64,000 nt of DNA from Perognathus longimembris pacificus (GCF_023159225.1 NC_063161.1:125092958-125156957); one strand, 5' to 3'. Positions 47,089 through 60,420 are shown, counted from the stretch's first letter. The notes: a model not told the origin generated them from the sequence alone. A program made the numbers and translations.

Positions 47089-47340
47089 AAGAGAAACTAT
47101 CCTTTTGTCTCTTGTGGGGCTTGAACTCTGGACCTGGGCACTGTCCCTGAGCTTTATCACTCAAGGCAAGCACTCTACCACTTTGAGATACAGTGCCACT
47201 TCCAGTTTTCTGGGGGTTAATTGGAGATAAGAGTCTCATAGGCTTTCCTGCCCAGGCTAGTTTAAAACCATGATCTTCAGATCTCAGCCTCCTGAGTGAC
47301 TAGGATTGCAGGCATGAGGCACTGATGCCAGGCAGGAGAA
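47089..47340 (-). repeat. B1-like/Geo composite SINE
   Basis: Full minus copy (about 47102-47335) bounded by a probable short duplication, GAGAAACTAT, near 47090 and 47337. Confidence 0.88.
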
Positions 47341-47734
47341 ACTATTTTTAGTATACTTAGTATGGTACAGTACTTGTGCATAGTAAGCATTCACTAAAAA
47401 TCAGATGGTCTCAATTGCTTGCTTTATGCACAGAGTTGGATCCTCTTGTCTGTGTAAATCCTTTCCATCTATGTCTCCATGTCCCCATCTTCAATGGTGA
47501 GAAGCTCATCTAAGAGAGAAGCCCATGGATTTTTCTTTATAATGCTGGGCTTTATAGCAGGAACAAGGGAAGAAAAACAGAGCTGTCAGTTCTGGTGCTT
47601 CTGTTAAAAATCTAGATTGTCAGATAGGAGGAATTCCTTTGTATGGTTCAACCAGCTCCAATTTCTTTTCTCTGGTTCTTGACTGGTTAAAGCACTTCTC
47701 TGCCTGCACTGGGGTGTCTTTGTGTATGCCATCA

Positions 47735-47830
47735 CCTCTTCATTTGCCTGCCATAAAATATATTGGAGGTTTAGGTCAGATATCATTTCTTCCAAGAAAT
47801 CATTCTTGACCTCCTTGTGTGGGTTAGAGC
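47735..47830 (+). repeat. L2-like LINE fragment
   Basis: TCAGATATCATTTCTTCCAAGAAATCATTC resembles the L2 3' end. Confidence 0.5.
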
Positions 47831-48867
47831 CAGGTGTGCAAAAAACACAACCTGATGGCAAAGGCATGTGTGCAGATAAATTCCCTGGGAGGTGACCCCA
47901 GGGCCTGATGGTGATGCATTTGGAGAATGGACTTTTAAAAGGATGCATGATCAAGCCTGTCAGAACTGTTATCCTGGGAACCAGGGTTAATGGATATAAG
48001 ATCTTGACAGTTTTTGCAGGTGAGGAAGTGAAAAGTCTTTGAGTGGCTCTAGGAGAGCTACTATGAGATTGTTTATAGCTCAGAAATAACTTCTGCATGA
48101 ACTAGTGCTGAGTTCACATTGAGGTCCCAGAGGTGTCAGTCATGGGCAACCTTGTGCATGCTTTTGATATACGACTTAGAACATTAGATTACAACTCACA
48201 GTTCATTTGTTGGCTTTGCCCACTGAGCTTTGAGTGGTGTTTGGAATGTCCCTATTCTTAGCACCAGGCATGCTCCACACTCCAGTGCAGGCAGAGAAGT
48301 GTTTTAACCAGGCCTTCGATAAGATGAATTGTCCTCTAAATGCATTATGTCGACTACTGCTGGCCTGCAAGATGAGATTATGTGGTGCTTTGAAGAATAT
48401 TTTAGTTGTAGCATTTACCTGCATATATTATACTAATATATCCACTCATTTATAGATAAATTCATAAGTATATATGTATAATACCTGCCATTTGATTACA
48501 TGAGGCTAATTTCTAAAGAGGCTAAGGAAAAAGTTTAGTCAATTAATAATAGGGTTGTTAGAATAAACTGTGTAGGTAGCATATTGACTTAGGTTGCTAA
48601 TGATGGACAAAGAGATCTGTCTCATCACAAATACTGTACTTTCTCTGGATATGGTCTGAAAATAACCTGAATTACAAAATTATTTTAGGTTCCTAAATAC
48701 ACTGTGGTAGGCTGGATTTTATTTTATTTTTGGCAGGGCCATGAAGAGAAGGATAGTCAGACTTTAAAGATTATAATGTCCTCACAGGATACTAATTCAA
48801 AGACAATCTTAAATTATTTTTGACATTTAAAAAATTAATTCATATATATTTAAAGATAGGCTTGTTT

Positions 48868-48967
48868 TTATGTTTCAGAGGCTAGTCCTAGCCTCCTATG
48901 CCAAGTGATTCTCCTTGGAGGATCCTCAGCCTCCTGAGTTGCTGTGACTATAGGTGTGAACCACCTG
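48868..48967 (-). repeat. B1-like SINE, diverged
   Basis: GCCTCCTGAGTTGCTGTGAC and TAGGTGTGAACCACC on the minus strand. Confidence 0.5.
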
Positions 48968-49025
48968 GAGAATCCTTTTCTTTTGAAATGAGGTATCACA
49001 TGGAGCTAATGTTTTCTATCTTTCT

Positions 49026-49243
49026 TTTCTTTTTTTTTTTTTTTTTTCTGTTTGCCAGTCCTGGGACTTGGAATCAGGGCCTGAGCACTGTCCCTTGCTT
49101 CTTTTTGCTCAAGGTTAGACTCTACACCTGGAGCCACAGTGCCACTTCTGGTTTTTGCTGTTTGTGTGATGCTGAAGAATTGAACCGAGGGCTTTGTGCA
49201 TGCTAGGCAAGCACTCTACCACTAAGCCACATTCTCAGCCCCA
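49026..49243 (-). repeat. IDL-Geo SINE
   Basis: T-tail of about 20, GCCAGTCCTGGGACTTGG..., ID-like arm ending ACATTCTCAGCCCC. Confidence 0.92.
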
Positions 49244-49944
49244 TGTTTCACATCTTAAGAAATGCTGTTTCAATTCAACCTGCTCCTTTTATAGATGCTG
49301 ACAGTGGGGACCAGAGTTCAGCACTTTGCTGAAATACATGCAGGTCATTAAAGCCTAAGTTTCTTCAGGCATAATGGAATGTGGAGAGTGATGTAAATTA
49401 AAGCATAAAGCTGGTGTGTGCAGTCATAGTACCTCAGCCTCCTCATTCTTGCATTGGTTAGTTATCACAGTCTAACAAATGACTTCCAGAATGACCAGTG
49501 ACGGAATTACTGCTAATGATTACTTATGTCCTTGTGAGTCATTTAGAGTTTGGATGGTTCATGCATGGCACAGTTGCACGGCTGTCCTGGCCTTACAAGC
49601 TGGGGTCGCTTCTTGCTTCAGGGTATGTGGGTTGTTTGATGGCTTTGTTTTCACTTCCTCCTTCTTGAATCAGCAGATTAGGAATTTCTTTTTCCTGTTG
49701 ATGTTAGAAACACAAGAGGACCAAGTGGACACAGGGAAATGAGTGAGGCTTCTTAGGGCCTAGGCTCAGAACTCCCACACTGTTAAACCCAAACTCAAAG
49801 GCTAGAAAGTGCACTTGGCCCTGAAGAGGACAAAACAAGTATGTGGATGCAAGGGGGGTTGATGGGAGGAGGGCAATGATTTAACCTACAGCAGCACTAT
49901 TGGATTTCATGGTGAGAGAAGACATTTGTGTTCTTCTATAAAGC

Positions 49945-50060
49945 TTACATCATAATGGTACCTACCTCATGAAATTTGGAGGGAAGAATGGGTTAATCCA
50001 CATAAGCCATTTGGAACAATGCTTACATTTAAAAAACACTAAATAGATCTTAGTATTGTC
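49945..50060 (+). repeat. MIR SINE fragment
   Basis: AATGGTACCTACCTCATGAA, GGGTTAATCCACATAAGCC and TTTGGAACAATGC match the MIR 3' end. Confidence 0.6.
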
Positions 50061-50774
50061 ACCAATTTTACCCATCTATCACTACCCATGTATGATGGAG
50101 GCTTCACTATCCGAGGAGCTGAGAGAAAGATTGGTTACCCAAAATGGCCTACTCACTACCCATTTCAACCCACTGAAGGACTTGAAGGAGTGACCTTCCG
50201 CAGGGGCCCAAGTCATTCAAGTTTATATATTCCTATTCTATCTCTCCTAAGTGCCTCCCTGCGAGAGACTCAGGGCCTCTGACTGCCTAAGCTTGCTCTG
50301 TACTGCCTGGCCTCTCCAGCCTGTGCATTTCACACCCAGCGTCAGCACTGCTTTCCACACAAACCACCTGCCAAGAGGTATGGAACTGGAGCCAAAAACA
50401 CACAACAGCTGCCGAAGCTCAGCTGCATTCAGAGGCCTGTAGTAATCTACCAGGTCTGGACACAGCCCTGACCACTGAATGACTCTAGAGAGTATAAGCC
50501 ATCTGCAAAGTATGATTCCAACGTGAGTAATGCATGAGTCTGCCAGCTGCAGGACTGGGATCAACAAAAGGCAGTGCTGTGGCCAGCCAGGGGAAGAATC
50601 ACTATTACGTGCATCACTGCTTTCTCATTGAGGCCAACGAGAGCCAGTAATTTGGACTAGCTTCAATTAGGAGATCCTTTTTCTTTTTCCTATAGATCAC
50701 TTCCTGGTGAAACTCACATATTATAAGCCTTACCAAGCATATCTTTGCATCTTCTGGTCAAGTGGATAAGAGGA

Positions 50775-50990
50775 TAGATGCCATGGACAGATAATCTGGG
50801 CTGGAGCCCTATTTGACGATGTGATAGCTGTGTGCCTTTGGACAAGTCATTTCATGTTTAGGAAACACAAGGTCAATAAATATTACTTGTTCTAAAGCAT
50901 TGTGACAATTACATGATATGAATTATGTTGAATGCTTAGCCAAACACAGCTCATAACAATTGCTCCAGAAATATTAGCTGGAATTATTTC
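50775..50990 (+). repeat. MIR SINE
   Basis: GTGTGCCTTTGGACAAGTCATTTC and the CTCATAACAATTGCTCCAGAAATATTAG tail follow the MIR consensus. Confidence 0.75.
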
Positions 50991-51498
50991 TGATGTCTCC
51001 CTGTGCATTGGGAGTACTTCTCCTAAGAGTACTCTGTCTTCGACTCTGGATGTAGTAGTCCTGCCTTAGCTGTAGCTTTGCTTTCCACAGTTCTAGTTAT
51101 CTCCAGTAAACCTCAGGCCAGAGAAACTACAAAGAGAAGTCCAGAAATAAATAATTCATAAGTTTTAAATTGCCCACCAATTTGACATTAAATCATCTGC
51201 TGTTCTACTCTGTCCACCCAGGATGGGAATTATCCTTTTGGCATATCCAGCCCTCTAAATTCTACATGCCCACCATCAGCAGAGTAGCCATCTTGGTAGT
51301 CAGTTCAATGGTAACAGTGTCATAGTTCTTACGTTCAAGTGACCCTGAATAATGGCCCTAAGTTCTATAGTAGTGGTGCTGGACATTGGAAGATGTCAGA
51401 AAGAAGTCATATATGAAAAAAAGTATAAGACCTTGGCTTAATAAGGAAGGAAAAGTATATACTGAGGTTGCTATGCTCTACAGTAAGAATGAATCATA

Positions 51499-51700
51499 GG
51501 CCAGGTGCTGGTGGCTCAAACCTGTAATCCTAACTATGCACGGTGGTAAGGTCTGAGGATTTTGATTTGAAATCAGACCAATAGGATGGATCCTTTTCTC
51601 CTGTTAATCAGAAAAAAATATGGAAGGGGAGAGTGGTAAAGTGTGAGCATTGAGCAGAAAAAGCTAAGGGAGAGCACAAGGCCCTGAATTCAAGTCCCAA

Positions 51701-51739
<39 letters not shown>
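51499..51739 (+). repeat. B1-like/Geo composite SINE with (CA)n tail
   Basis: GCCAGGTGCTGGTGGCTCAA start, diverged Geo arm, (CA)n at 51703-51739. Confidence 0.82.
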
Positions 51740-51742
<3 letters not shown>

Positions 51743-53103
51743 ATATACACACTAAGAGAGAATGAATTATATATTTTTTAAATTGTGTAGAAGGAAAAAG
51801 CTCATGCTAGTTTGGCTCTTGTCTCTTCAATGGCAAAAGTTATGCCCTTGGAATGTGCTAAGTGCTTAATTAAGATGGAAATGGCATTCAGTTTGTATAT
51901 GCATAGGAAAGAAATAGCATATACAGGGTCTGATACCGCATCCTTCATGAATAAAAGGACTCTTGTAAATGTCATTCCAGTTCACCTGACCCCCTTTCAA
52001 CACATCTCATTGCCACCCAACCCTTTCTAGCCTATTGTGCCTAGAATTGGGTCAGATAACTCTGCACATATAAATACAAATAAAACAGTTTGCGGCTAAG
52101 GATGTTGCTGCTAAGGTGTGATTTCCAGCTAGATACTCAGTAGATTCCTGTTATCCCTGTTATCATAAGCACAAGGCCAGATTCCTGCAAGCCTCTGGTT
52201 ATAACATTTCCATTAACAGATAAAATCCTTATTTATGTGTGTTTTTGTTTAATATATGTGGCTGAGTCATTAACACTGAATTCTTGTCCAATAGCACTCT
52301 TGCCTGGATAAAGCTTATCTAACTCATATTTTTCTCCTACATTACCTAGCAGGCATCTTGTGCTTAGGAGTGCTAGATAACATTTTGGCATTCATGACTC
52401 TTGGGAACCAATGAAAATGGTAAAATTGACAACAAAAAGCAAAAAAAAAAAAATGCAAAAACTGTGACACTACACATAGCACAGAGAGGAAGCGTATTTA
52501 TCATATGAGAGATGAACAGAAAGGTGCTTGGTGCCCCTCCGTTGGGACCTTGTGTATTGGCAGACTTTGTACGCGTCCAAATGCCTGGGAAAAACTCACT
52601 GCCAGCATGGATTTTGAAGTAAAAATAAATTTTGCCGATTGGGAAAATTCATAGATATAAGACTTGTGAATAATGAACATAGGCCATGTATGCATACCAC
52701 CAGGTAAGTTCAGACAGCAATGAAGTTTCCTTCAAAGCTCAGAGCCAACACAGTTCAAGGCTACATAGGTAAGAGAGACATTGACTCAGCCAGGGGCAGT
52801 CAGGCTCCATGAGCAGACACCAGTGTTTCCAGACTTAAAAGAGCATTTCTAATAAAGGAGACAGGAGTGATGGAAGCATGGGGCGATGAAACTGTGTCAG
52901 GTGCAATCAGACTCCCAATACTAGGTTAACAGTGGGAAGGTTTCTTGCTTTGGTGATTGTACAGAACCTCTAGCACAGGTCTGACTGGATTCCTTGAAGC
53001 AAGATCTTCTTACCCACATCCATTCCAAACCTGATCCAGCATATTTTTTTTCTAAACTTCAAATGGCTGTAAAAGGGGGTTATTTCATTGGTGATAATTA
53101 GTA

Positions 53104-53328
53104 TATGTCTAGGATAGTCCTAGCAGAAGATCACAATAGCTCAATAGTTATGTACATATGAACACATAAGATGGTGCTAAGCGAAATGAACGGCAAGTTA
53201 TGGGAATAAGTGGTTTATCGTTGTTGTTATTGTCAACCTACTATGTGAAATTATACCTTTTTCTTTTGTTGTTCTTCCCTACGGTTTTACTTCTGATGTC
53301 ACTGTAACTGATTTCGCTACCCTAACTA

Positions 53329-53361
<33 letters not shown>

Positions 53362-53635
53362 TGTGTGTGTGTGTTTATCGGACCTAGGGAAGAGAAAGGG
53401 AACATCAAAATGGAGAGACAAAGGGTAAAAGGCGAATCAATGCAACAGCAATACTTACAAGACAATATGCCGTAAACCAACTGCATAACTCAAGTTAGGG
53501 GGAGGGAATTGGGAAGAGGAAAGGTGGGAGAAAACCAGGGAGGAGGTAACAAGTTTGATAAGAAATGTACTCATTGCCTTACATATGAAACTGTAACCCC
53601 TCTGTACATCACTTTGACAATAAATAAAAAGGAAG
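53104..53635 (+). mobile_element. L1 3' UTR fragment with internal (TG)n
   Basis: CACATAAGATGGTGCTAAGCG through CTCTGTACATCACTTTGACA and an A-rich tail; a (TG)n of about 46 bases (53329-53374) is expanded inside. Older than the copies at 30097 and 54242. Confidence 0.85.
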
Positions 53636-53864
53636 GTTACAATTTGACATGCCCATAGCTTCCTAATCAGAAGAAAAGCAAGTTTTATCCAGAACTGAGA
53701 GACTGTGTTATTTCTTTCATCCTCTTTATGAAGATAGAAAAATAATCAGAAATGATGATATATCTCTTATTTATAAAAGGATATACTGTTACTACTATCT
53801 GTTAATAATTTATTCATCCCTTTATTGATATAGTAACTCATTTAATCTTCTGAATAGTTTTCTT

Positions 53865-54220
53865 TTTAATATAGTTTTATTGTCATTGTAAAGGTGATAT
53901 ACAGAGATGTTACAGTTATATAAGTCAGATATTGGGCACATTTCTTTTTAAACAGTGTCTCTCAGTTTTTCCCTCCCATCCTTACTCCTCAATAAGTTGT
54001 ATAATTCATTTTCAACATAGTGTCTCATGAGTAACCAAACTGCATTTGTTCATCCCTTTTCCCACTATTTCTGTGCTCCTCTTTACCCTCCCCTAACAAG
54101 AAAACATGTACAGAATTAAAAATACAGCAACAAAGGAGAAAAACAAACAAACAAAAAAACCCAAAGCAGAATAACAAAACTCTCTTGTTTCCATTTCTTG
54201 GGGTTTGTTTCAAGAAACAT
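53865..54220 (-). mobile_element. L1 3' UTR fragment, older subfamily
   Basis: Minus strand: TTGTAAAGGTGATATACAGAG..., CATTTCTTTTTAAACAGTGTC; same subfamily as 2911-3200. Confidence 0.8.
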
Positions 54221-54228
54221 CATTTTTT

Positions 54229-54851
54229 AAATGATGGTTCACAAGGCCCAATAGCTATACCCTATGAACACCTAAGATGATGCTAAGTGAAATGAACTCC
54301 ATGTTATGGAGACAATTGTTATATCACAGTTGTAACTACTTTCAACGTCTCATGTGTATCTGTAGCTTCTATTATTGAGGATGTTCTTGTATCACCTTCC
54401 TGTGGTTGTACCTACACTATCTCTGTAATCTTATCTGAGTATATTGGAAACCGTGTATACTGGTATTGGAACTAGGAAATTGAAAGGGAATACCAAAATT
54501 GAGAGACACAGGGTAAAAAAAGACAAACAACTACAAAAGCAATACTTGGAAAACTGTTTGGTGTAAGTGAACTGAACACCTCATGGGGGGAAAGGGTAAA
54601 GGGGAGGGGGGAGGGGGGTATGAGGGACAAGGTAACAAACAGTACAAGAAATGTATCCAATGCCTAACGTATGAAACTGTAACCTCTCTGTACATCAGTT
54701 TGATAATAAAAATTGGAAAAAAAATTTCATTTGAACTAATTAATAGTGGGGAAAGACTTTATTGGAGGTGAAGTTTAACAATGGATGAGCTGTCTTCATA
54801 TAAGACAATAATAATAAAGTAAATGTTATTTGCAAAAAAAATGATGGTTCA
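54229..54851 (+). mobile_element. young L1 3' UTR with probable 3' transduction
   Basis: The L1 3' UTR (54242-about 54724) ends in a short A-run, but the target-site duplication AAATGATGGTTCA (54229-54241) is repeated only at 54839-54851. The roughly 110 bases between (54725-54833) are not L1 and end in AATAAA (54813-54818) and a second A-tract, as expected when L1 transcription runs into downstream DNA. Confidence 0.85.
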
Positions 54852-55918
54852 ATACTTTAATTTAATAAAATTTGATTCCACAGAGTTAGTAGCATGGCAT
54901 TTTTGATAGGTCAGAGAGGAAGGGAATTGTGCTGGGCAGTGTGCGAAACAGTACATCGACTATACTCTATCTTCAACTCCCGACCTGCTCCTTTGTTCTC
55001 TGTCTTCCACTGCCTCTGCTGTTCTAGGCAATGCCACTTTCACAATACCCATTGCCCACTCTGCATATACCACTCTGTAAAAACACAGCCTATCTGAGCA
55101 GGACATTGTATTGTTAGACATGTAGGGCATGGATTTCAGCTTTGACTCCATTCTCAGCTCCAAGTGGTTCATCCGAAGACCCGCCCTGTAAGAGATTTCC
55201 TCCATAATTTAGGATAAGCAACAAAAAAAATGCAAGGTCCCAGATGACTTGCCACTCCCTATAATGGCCTCAGCCAGCTGGTCCTCCCAGCATAAGTATT
55301 TTCTCATCTTAGAAGCATGATCCCTGGATTCTGTAGTTTCTGTTGCGCCTAGCCCTAGCCACACTAGAGATTCAACACATGATTGAATTTCCACAAAACT
55401 GATGACTTGGGGAAAAGAGACATCTTTGTAATGCTTACTTTCAAAAAACTGATATGCACTTTGGTTATTATTTTCTTACCTCTTTAGAGCAATGCTTGAT
55501 TGTTTTCATCCCATATGTTTTAAATATTGCTTCCTAATATGTCTCACTGCCCTCAGGATATCAGTTTTGAAACCTCACTGAATAATTATAAGGTTACTAT
55601 AAAAAAAAATAAGGATGTCTGCAGTGGTACTCACAAGACACCATGTTGAAAATGAACTATAGAGATGCAAGCCCAATGTGGCCCATCCAACCCAGTCCAA
55701 GAAAGATAGGACTCAGGGAGTAGAAACTGGGAGAGAAATGTCCTTGGAAGGTCTTCCCCAAAAGATGTCGTCAATGAACTTTACCCATCAAGCTAGTAAC
55801 AGAGGGCTCTTCATTTCTTCTTTCAGTGTTTGAAAGCTTTACTAAGTTTACTAATTGGCTCAACTAAAATGGTTTTAGAACAACCATAATTTTTCAACCT
55901 CAAAAAAGAAAAAAAAAA

Positions 55919-56132
55919 GGATGGGAATATGGCCTAGTGGCAAGAGCGCTTACCTCCTATACATGAAGCTCTCAGTTCGATTCCCCAGCACCACATATAT
56001 GGAAAACGGCCAGAAGGGGCGCTGTGGCTCAGGTAACAGAGTGCTAGCCTTGAGCAAAAAGAAGCCAGGGACAGTGCTCAGGCCCTGAGTCCAAGGCCCA
56101 GGACTGGCCAAAAAAAAAAAAAAAAAAAAAAG
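55919..56132 (+). repeat. IDL-Geo SINE
   Basis: GATGGGAATATGGCCTAGTGG...GGCCCAGGACTGGCC with a 20-base A-tail; well preserved. Confidence 0.94.
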
Positions 56133-56536
56133 AAGATTAACTATATAAATTGGGGAAACAAATAAATAAATTGGGGGAAAATGGGAGGAAGCAAAAGGAG
56201 GTATGCATTGTCCAAAAAGAAGGTTCTGGAAAAGCCCAACAGTATCTTAGGAATAACTCTACGAGATCTTAAGGCAGAGTATAATGCTCTAATAACAGTG
56301 GAAGGTGGCCCCAAGACTTTGTAAACACAGATACACAGGAAGCATACATGATCTCTTATGAAGGACACAAGTCATTGGAGAAAAAAATAGTAGTTCTAGG
56401 AAAATTGGCCTTCTGCTTGGAAAAAAAGAACTATTTAAAAAACAACAAAAAAAACATAAAGAGAAAAATACTTGTGAAAAATATGGCAAATAAAGAATTA
56501 AAGTAACATTAAAAATAACAACAACAATGTGAGTTG

Positions 56537-56780
56537 AAGCTGAGCATTGGTGGCTCAAGCCTATAAAACTACTCAGGAGGCTGAGATCTGAGGATGAGTG
56601 TTTGAAGCCAGCCCTGGCAGATTCTTATCTCCAATTCACCACTAAAAAGCCAGAAGTGAAGTTGTGGCACAAGCTGTAGAATGTTAGTCATGATCAAAGA
56701 GAGACAAAGAGAGAGGGGGGAAAAAAAGCCCAGAAATAGGACCAATCCTTTAGATTCAAGTCTCAGGACTGGCACAAGAA
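56537..56780 (+). repeat. B1-like/Geo composite SINE
   Basis: GCATTGGTGGCTCAAGCC start; the Geo arm carries an internal purine-rich insertion (56697-56725). Confidence 0.82.
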
Positions 56781-56989
56781 ACACCACCACCTCTACCACA
56801 AACAACAAAAACCTGATTGAACTGATAGAAATAAAGGAAAAAATACCAAAAGAAAGAAAGTTGGGGATGTAAAACACTGGCTAAGCCAGAGTGAGGCCCT
56901 TATTTTAACACACACACACACGGGGGAGAGGGAGAAAGAGAAAAAACAGAAAAGAAATAGAGAAAACTAGTTCATAAAAGGAGAACTGC

Positions 56990-57190
56990 AAATTGCTAAT
57001 AAGCATATAAAAAGTTCGCTCTGTAAGAACATTAAAATTGAATCAAAATGAAACAACATTTTTTTTCAATGTCAGACTACAAAGATTAAAAACAAGTGAG
57101 AAAGCTCACTAATATGTGCCAGGACTGGTGAGAGGTCACTCTCCTGTGTTGCAGCTTTTTAGAGAAAACTTGGCAGACTAGAGCAAGCGC
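56990..57190 (+). mobile_element. ancient L1 ORF2 fragment
   Basis: GGACTGGTGAGAGGTCAC...AGAAAACTTGGCAGACT resembles the late ORF2 text of old L1. Confidence 0.4.
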
Positions 57191-57905
57191 CTTTAAAATG
57201 TTATGATAAGATTAAGTAAGCATTCAGGATATGAAATTGTATTCTATTTCAACCTATAAAAAAAACTAAGTTGGTCTCTGCAGTTTCTCCCTTACATATG
57301 TTCTGTGGAAAAAATGAAAGTTCCATATCAAAATGTTAGTTCCCAAACTTTTCTTGTCTTTGTGTTTGGATAAAGCTGAGGTGATGTTTTACAATAAGGA
57401 TAGGTCTTTTTTTTATATAATGTTTATTCAAAATGCTTTGAAATAGCTTTAAACATTATTTTTGAGATTTTTAAGAATACTCTGGTTTTTAAAAATCAAA
57501 TTACTATCACCAAATAGTCTAAAAATGATTCACATTTATCAAGATTGTTTATTTTGAGTCTATAAAATGTGTATGGCTATTGTGATACTCATTAAAGCAA
57601 CGTTACTGTAGAAATAAATAGATTTCAGAGACAACCTCTCACTTGGACATTTTTATTGGGGTATTCAGATGGCCAACTGAAATAAAAAGAGGCAATGGGA
57701 AGTGTTTGTTTCATGGTATTCAGTTGACATAGAAGTTTGAGGGAAAAAACCTGAAAATCAGAACTCTGGGTAATTATTTCAAACTAGATAACATCTGTGT
57801 GCTTTAGCTTCATGAAAACATGAATTTTTCTGATTATGAAATAATTCCTGTCTGCAGAAAAGCTTGGACATATAGAAAAGCATCTAAGAAATTTAGCCAA
57901 TAGTT

Positions 57906-57930
57906 TAACTCTCTCTCTCTCTCTCTCTGG
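57906..57930. repeat. (TC)n microsatellite
   Basis: Pure CT dinucleotide run of about 22 bases. Confidence 0.9.
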
Positions 57931-57954
57931 CACCGGTCCATGTATTTATTTAAA

Positions 57955-58075
57955 TTTCTTTTTAATCTTTAAGAAGCTGTACAAAAGAGTTACCATTCAA
58001 CAAAGGAACTTATGACTATAATAAATCATGACTAACGTCATACTTTCAACATTCTCACATATCTCTCCCAACTCA
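57955..58075 (-). repeat. old L1 3'-end fragment
   Basis: AAGAAGCTGTACAAAAGAGTTACCATTC resembles the L1 3' ends at 715 and 32455. Confidence 0.4.
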
Positions 58076-60304
58076 ATCAATATATTTCTTAGTAATATAA
58101 GAAAATACCTATATTTATTTGTAGAAAGAGGATGAGAGAATAGAAAATGACAGAGACAGGTTTTGTTGTTTGGATTAAACATTTGTTATTGTTATTTTTA
58201 AACACACTGTAAGCACACTTGTATATGGTGTTTTGTATGATGAAAGCTCAGAGAGAAAAAAGAAACCCAAGGGTGTTAATTTACCATAGAATTGCTGGCT
58301 ATAAAATGGAAGGACCTCCATGGAAAGCAAAATCACTGAGTTAATGCATGAGGCCCATGCTACTGTAGTGTGAAACAAATGCCTTCTTGTGGTCATCCTC
58401 TTAGCCCTTAGACTCTAACCTGAAGAATAGGACGAGTAATGGAGTGTGAAGGTACATACTAGAAATGGGATTAGAAAGTCATATGTATATTAATTAGAAA
58501 TAATATCTATATTAATTATTAGGAAAATCTGGAGAAGACATGACTTATTTTTAGGGTCATAAAATAGCTGGAAATGTCCAAGAATTCCCAGCATTGAAGG
58601 GAGACTCTCTTGATATTTGCTTCTCCATTTGCCTTATAAGCTTAGAAGTCACAGTCAACTGAGTTTGGGTTAGGTGAGGACTATATACAGCATGGTCCTT
58701 CACCACTTCTCACTGTACCACTTCGTTATTACAGTGGCTGTGTGACACATCCAACACTGAAAGCTAATATCCTCACTTCATTGCTGCCTATTAATGATTA
58801 CGTCCAAATCAATTACCAAAGCATGTTTCATCTTTCCATAACTCTCCTATTCGACTGCAGCCTTTCAAACTGGTGTGAGAGAGCTCCAATGGCTCTAAGA
58901 ACATACCTGAGGGGCTGGTGAGGGCCAGGTCCACCCAGCTGGGAGTCTCTCTCTGTGATCATGTTTCACTTCAATCAGAACACACTTGGGAACTGCTGAT
59001 TGCAGCTGGAAGATTTGTTTAGGAAAAGACATCCCCACCCTGAGCTGCAAGTTACAGATGGGTATTCTACATGGGGAATTATTTCCAAGGCAATGAGAGA
59101 AATGCAAGTTTGAAACTGAAATATGAGACATGGAAAGTAGATTTGCATCTTCCATTTGCTGTAGGCTGGAAACCAGGTAATCATGGCCTATGTGTAACAG
59201 CTAGTAGTAAGTATAATGCCGTGATTGAAAGTTTGACAATTTTAGAAGGAATGCATTCTAAATCAGAGACTTTATGCCACTGATTTTTGTCATTGGTGTG
59301 GTGAAGTATCCCTTCCATTCAACTGAGTTTGAGGTGGATGAACTGGTACTAAGTTACTATTAATATTTGTACTCAGTATTAAGCGTTAGCATCACCTTGT
59401 TTACTCTGTGAGATTTATTGGCCACAAACTTGATGTTTTTAAGGAGGTTGAAGGCTTTAGTGCTTGAACATAGTGATTTCCAAGTGGACATGTCAGCATT
59501 GCTCCCTTTAAACAGTAAAAAATTGAAATTAGCTCCACAGACCTCAGCCAAGTTTTAATTTCAATCACTTGCAATAGAGCAACATTTTGGCTTTCTTTGA
59601 ACACATTCTACATTACACAATCTAAGCACTAAAATCAATTTAGCTGGTTTTTAATTCCTCTAGGGCCTATATTATGGGAATCATAAGTTATATTTGAAAC
59701 CTAGGGTTCTGGCTAATTAGTCATGTTTTAAAATTTGGAATCCAGAGATTTTAGATTTCAGTTTCTAGAACAGATGGTCAATTTTGTCTTCCAGCTGTAA
59801 TCTGAGACTACAAATGTGTATTATCTTTAGGTTGAGTCAGGTAATCATCCTTAAATAGTTTGAGATCTGTAACTAGAAGTAAGATCCAGTTAATGAAGAA
59901 ATAAATAAAGAGAATAGAAATTTTAGTAGCATGAATCAGCATACCAAGACTTAGGGGGAATATAGCTCCGAGTTTTAAGGAATAGTTATGATGACTGTGC
60001 CTCTATTATTTATACAGCTTCTTGCCCATATTTTTATCCCTCCTATGCACTATTATTATATAAAAACAAGGATGAAATGAACAAAAATAAATGTAAAAGA
60101 ATTCTGTTGTGGCTTGCCATGATTAATCTGGGGAGAATTTGTAATTGAGCTTGGCAGTGTTCATTAGCTTGTGCTTTGGAACTCTTCTGTGTCTGTAGAT
60201 TTAACAAACAAAAAACAACAAAAAATGCTGCCACAAATATTAGCTTTTCCTGGTAATTAACTCTGCAGGCAAATTGCACCTCAGAAGGATCTGCTTGTGG
60301 CTAT

Positions 60305-60420
60305 TTTAAAAAAGTAATCTTATTGTTATTGTTAAGGGGTTATACTGAGGGGTAGTTGTGGCTATTTTGCAGAAGACTCACCCCTTTTCCCTTCATTAGC
60401 CTTCTAATTTTAGGGACTCA
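60305..60420 (-). repeat. possible L1 3'-end fragment
   Basis: ATCTTATTGTTATTGTTAAGGGG and CTCACCCCTTTTCCC loosely follow older L1 3' UTR ends on the minus strand. Confidence 0.3.

Noticed and set aside
47604..48098. 164-codon minus-strand ORF
   Set aside because: Partly overlaps an L2-like repeat, no recognisable protein features, and lies in TEK intron 1.
50088..50282. Frame starting MYDGGFTIRG considered as TEK exon 2
   Set aside because: Does not resemble the start of the mature TEK ectodomain and lacks a convincing splice acceptor.
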